Below, one piece after another: positions 24,504-26,720 of a DNA stretch of 26,720 bases (within the stretch, counting starts at the first letter, position 1; the number at the start of each line of letters is the position of its first letter). Source of the stretch: Lentisphaeria bacterium (lineage in GTDB: Bacteria > Verrucomicrobiota > Lentisphaeria > Victivallales > Victivallaceae); contig CAAGED010000030.1 in NCBI GenBank assembly GCA_900768505.1, forward strand, positions 1-26,720. The letters are read 5' to 3'. The notes under the pieces are model-generated. The model saw nothing but the letters and a program-made list of their open reading frames with translations, was not told the origin of the DNA and made no database searches. The position numbers and the translations under genes were made by a program.

Positions 24504-24926
24504 TTATAATTCATCAAAAATCTTCCCGTTTAACGCCACAACCATATTAAGCTGAATTACCGTATCATCCTGGAAAATTATTCTCTTATCCGAAATCGAT
24601 ACTTTTTTTATCACTCCGCGGTACACCACATACTCGCCCCCGGACTTCAGCATATCCGGTACAAAATATTCCACCTCCACCTCCGGCAGGCGGGTAATAT
24701 TTGTCATCAGCAAATTGAAACGTCGATTTAATTCCACCTGCTGCTGCTCATCCAATTCAATTTGCGTACCGGTTATCCGCCCCGCCTCCGCCACTGCATC
24801 CTCATACCCCGTCAAGGCGGCAAAAGGAGCGAACTGAGCCGCCCGATCTGCGCTGGACATCGGCTGGCGGCTTGCTGAAACATGATGCGACAAATTAACA
24901 ATATCGTTATATGGAAAATTTTTCAT
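24504..24926 (-). CDS. YolD-like protein
   Basis: A 140-residue protein of the YolD-like family, whose members are regularly encoded beside Y-family polymerases and are thought to assist or regulate them. The family signature DRAAQFAPFAALTGYEDAV spans about residues 27-45, followed by a helical segment and a small beta domain ending in LNGKIFDEL. Its ATG overlaps the stop of the polymerase gene (ATGA), so translation is coupled. The biochemical role is not established, and the assignment rests on the signature and its neighbour. Confidence 0.88.
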   Translation of the reverse strand: MKNFPYNDIVNLSHHVSASRQPMSSADRAAQFAPFAALTGYEDAVAEAGRITGTQIELDEQQQVELNRRFNLLMTNITRLPEVEVEYFVPDMLKSGGEYVVYRGVIKKVSISDKRIIFQDDTVIQLNMVVALNGKIFDEL

Positions 24927-26425
24927 TTTTTGTGTCCGCCAATTTGTTCGTTACGCATTTTTCCAGTGGCGCCGTCCATTAAATTAGTTCCCTTTAAAAT
25001 TGCATTTTTGCCGAACTTTTTCTTAATGTCGAGAATTGTGCACTGCATTCGACGCTCCTTTTCCAACGCGGAATTAAATTCCGCCTCATCCGTCTGCCCC
25101 GCCGCATAATCGGCAAACAAATCCAATTGCGTTGCCTCAGCGCCACACGACACGCTTGCTTCCGCAACAATATGGTTGGCCGCAATTGTCAGCCGTCTGA
25201 CATAATAATCCCGCTTAACAATGCAGTCGAACAATGCCATAACCGCTCCGGCAATGATTTTTCCGGAAGCGGTCAGCCGCCCCAAATTACTTGAGCCATG
25301 CGCCGATTTGGGAATTTTCCGCCCGTAGTGGTCAATGGCAAACTCCCTTTTCTCCTCCGGCTCCGCCCCATCGTCAAAACTACACGTATCAAACCCCACC
25401 GTCAAAATTATCTGATCACAAATTAATTTTTTTTCCACTAAATCCAACGCCAATTGATCCGCCATTTCCATCACCACCACTCGCGCCCGGGCAAAATCAT
25501 ACGGCTCCTGCAATACCTGCCCGGAACTCATGCTGCGGCTCCGGGGACGATAATTTTTGATGTCGGCAATCGTGCAGGGCTCCCACCCCCAGGCATGGTC
25601 GATAAGCAGTTCGGCATTGACACCGAATGATTTGTAAAGCAGTTCATCATTTACCACCGACATTCTCGCCACCTCCCCCATGGTGTGTATTCCAAGGGCG
25701 GCCAGTCGCTTGGCATATCCTTCCCCCACCCGCCAGAAATCCGAGAGCGGCCGATGCGTCCAAAGTTTCCGGCGGTAAGTTGCCTCGTCCAATTCGGCAA
25801 TGCGGACGCCATCCCGGTCGGGCGGAATATGTTTGGCTACAATATCCATGGCGATTTTGCAAAGGTAGAGATTGGGTGCGATTCCGGCGGTGGCGGTAAT
25901 GCCGCTTTCGCGAAGAACCGCCTGAATAATCTGCATGGCAAATTCACGACCGGTCATTTGGTGAAGTTTTAGGTAGCTTGTGGCGTCGATAAAAACCTCG
26001 TCAATTGAGTAGACATGAATATCCTCCGCCGCCACAAACCGCAAATAAATTGCGTAAATTTTTGAACTTACCGCCAAATATCGCCCCATGCGCGGAACTG
26101 CAACGATATAATCCAGTTCCAATGCTGAATTGTTGCGCAATTCCGGCGCAAAATAAGATTTGCCACTGAAGTGTTTACCAGGCGCTACCATTCGACGTCT
26201 GGAATTAATTTGGCGCACCGCCTGAATTACTTCAAACAGTCTGGCCCGCCCCGGAATGCCATACGACTTCAACGCCGGCGATACGGCCAAACAAATTGTT
26301 TTTTCAGTTCGGCTTTCGTCCGCCACCACCAAATTAGCAGCGAGGGGGTCGATGTTCCGATCTACGCACTCCACGGAGGCGTAAAACGATTTCAGATCAA
26401 TGGCAATATAAGTTCGTTCGTTCAT
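24923..26425 (-). CDS. Y-family DNA polymerase (UmuC/DinB-like)
   Basis: Error-prone translesion DNA polymerase of 500 residues. The catalytic carboxylates are Asp10 in AIDLKSFYASVEC and Asp142/Glu143 in YSIDEVFID. Helix-hairpin-helix-type sequence lies around 225-250, then a little-finger domain (from about 295), and near the C-terminus a classic clamp-binding peptide QLDLF (433-437). Length and architecture match the UvrX-like branch that travels with YolD partners, often on mobile elements and prophages. No clear ribosome-binding site or SOS box was seen upstream; the ATG at 26425 is chosen because the conserved N-terminus begins immediately after it. It overlaps the yolD-like gene by four bases. 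All key residues are present. Confidence 0.93.
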   Translation of the reverse strand: MNERTYIAIDLKSFYASVECVDRNIDPLAANLVVADESRTEKTICLAVSPALKSYGIPGRARLFEVIQAVRQINSRRRMVAPGKHFSGKSYFAPELRNNSALELDYIVAVPRMGRYLAVSSKIYAIYLRFVAAEDIHVYSIDEVFIDATSYLKLHQMTGREFAMQIIQAVLRESGITATAGIAPNLYLCKIAMDIVAKHIPPDRDGVRIAELDEATYRRKLWTHRPLSDFWRVGEGYAKRLAALGIHTMGEVARMSVVNDELLYKSFGVNAELLIDHAWGWEPCTIADIKNYRPRSRSMSSGQVLQEPYDFARARVVVMEMADQLALDLVEKKLICDQIILTVGFDTCSFDDGAEPEEKREFAIDHYGRKIPKSAHGSSNLGRLTASGKIIAGAVMALFDCIVKRDYYVRRLTIAANHIVAEASVSCGAEATQLDLFADYAAGQTDEAEFNSALEKERRMQCTILDIKKKFGKNAILKGTNLMDGATGKMRNEQIGGHKK

Positions 26426-26720
26426 TGTCAGGCGTTTATTAAAATATTTTTCTGAACTACGGAGGCATACTCTGCCCGGTTGCGAAACATCTCAGATTGA
26501 TTTTATTTAAGTTACTTCATAATCTACTGCCGTTTTTCCGCAATTCAAGCAATGAAGCAGTATTTACAAATTTTCACTCATAGTGTCGCGCCAATCGAAA
26601 AATTTCAGCAAAAAATGCGGCTAATTTGGGCTTTGCTTTGGTGGCTTTTTGAGCCTCCGACACCGAGGATTCAAAGGTGATAAACAACTGACAAGGCAAG
26701 AAAAAAAAAAAAAAATAAAA
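26426..26720. other. non-coding end of the window
   Basis: AT-rich sequence upstream of the Y-family polymerase, ending in an A15 run. It contains two tiny potential hairpins (GGCT/AGCC and CCTC/GAGG, about 26640-26672) and no convincing gene. Promoter elements for the polymerase must lie here, but none is clear. Confidence 0.4.

Noticed and set aside
26426..26500. SOS operator upstream of the Y-family polymerase
   Set aside because: No GAAC-N4-GTTC or CTGT-N8-ACAG type palindrome could be found.
26580..26683. Open frame with a Trp-rich stretch ending in PPTPRIQR near the end of the window
   Set aside because: I have a vague sense of having seen similar short frames, but it lacks a ribosome site and overlaps possible hairpins. 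I cannot support a function or repeat identity.

Overview
The window reads like a piece of a Gram-negative anaerobe of the PVC group, most likely Lentisphaerota/Victivallales-like. This is inference from gene content: lipid A synthesis (lpxA), the MEP isoprenoid pathway (ispE), a lipoprotein-type M48 protease, an oxygen-sensitive glycyl radical enzyme with its activase, and several carbohydrate-active enzymes. No rRNA, tRNA, CRISPR array or intact insertion sequence was seen.

Layout. 1-720 (minus strand): a small gene and an ADP-ribosyltransferase-fold protein whose 5' end is broken. They abut, head to head, a PhoR-like histidine kinase (629-2242, plus) that lacks its first membrane helix. 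2337-3447 (minus): a jelly-roll-like hypothetical protein and thioredoxin with its terminator. 3789-5435 (plus): DNA polymerase I without its 5' nuclease domain. 5598-8704 (minus): a drug/metabolite-type transporter and a GH42 beta-galactosidase. 8858-10440 (minus): pyrH-lpxA. This pair is divergent from 10700-12570 (plus), a Gfo/Idh/MocA dehydrogenase and ispE, followed by a large unrecognised glycosidase-like protein (12625-14814).

15100-20003 (minus): an SDR pseudogene, an SGNH-like/glycyl-radical-enzyme fusion, its radical SAM activase (apparent frameshift in a T7 run) and a GH127 C-terminal fragment. 19989-20963 (plus): a pectin-lyase-fold protein missing its N-terminus, joined head to head to the SDR remnant. 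21043-24241 (minus): an M48 lipoprotein protease, then cysK-metY for sulfur assimilation, with heptamer tandem repeats in their junction. 24504-26425 (minus): a Y-family polymerase overlapping a YolD-like gene.

The most unusual features are the SGNH-GRE fusion with its partly broken operon, the recurring head-to-head junctions between 5'-truncated genes, the stand-alone Klenow-like polymerase, and the repeat-borne ribosome-binding site between cysK and metY. The density of broken genes points either to a genome undergoing rearrangement and decay, or to chimeric assembly or amplification joins. The sequence alone cannot separate these.
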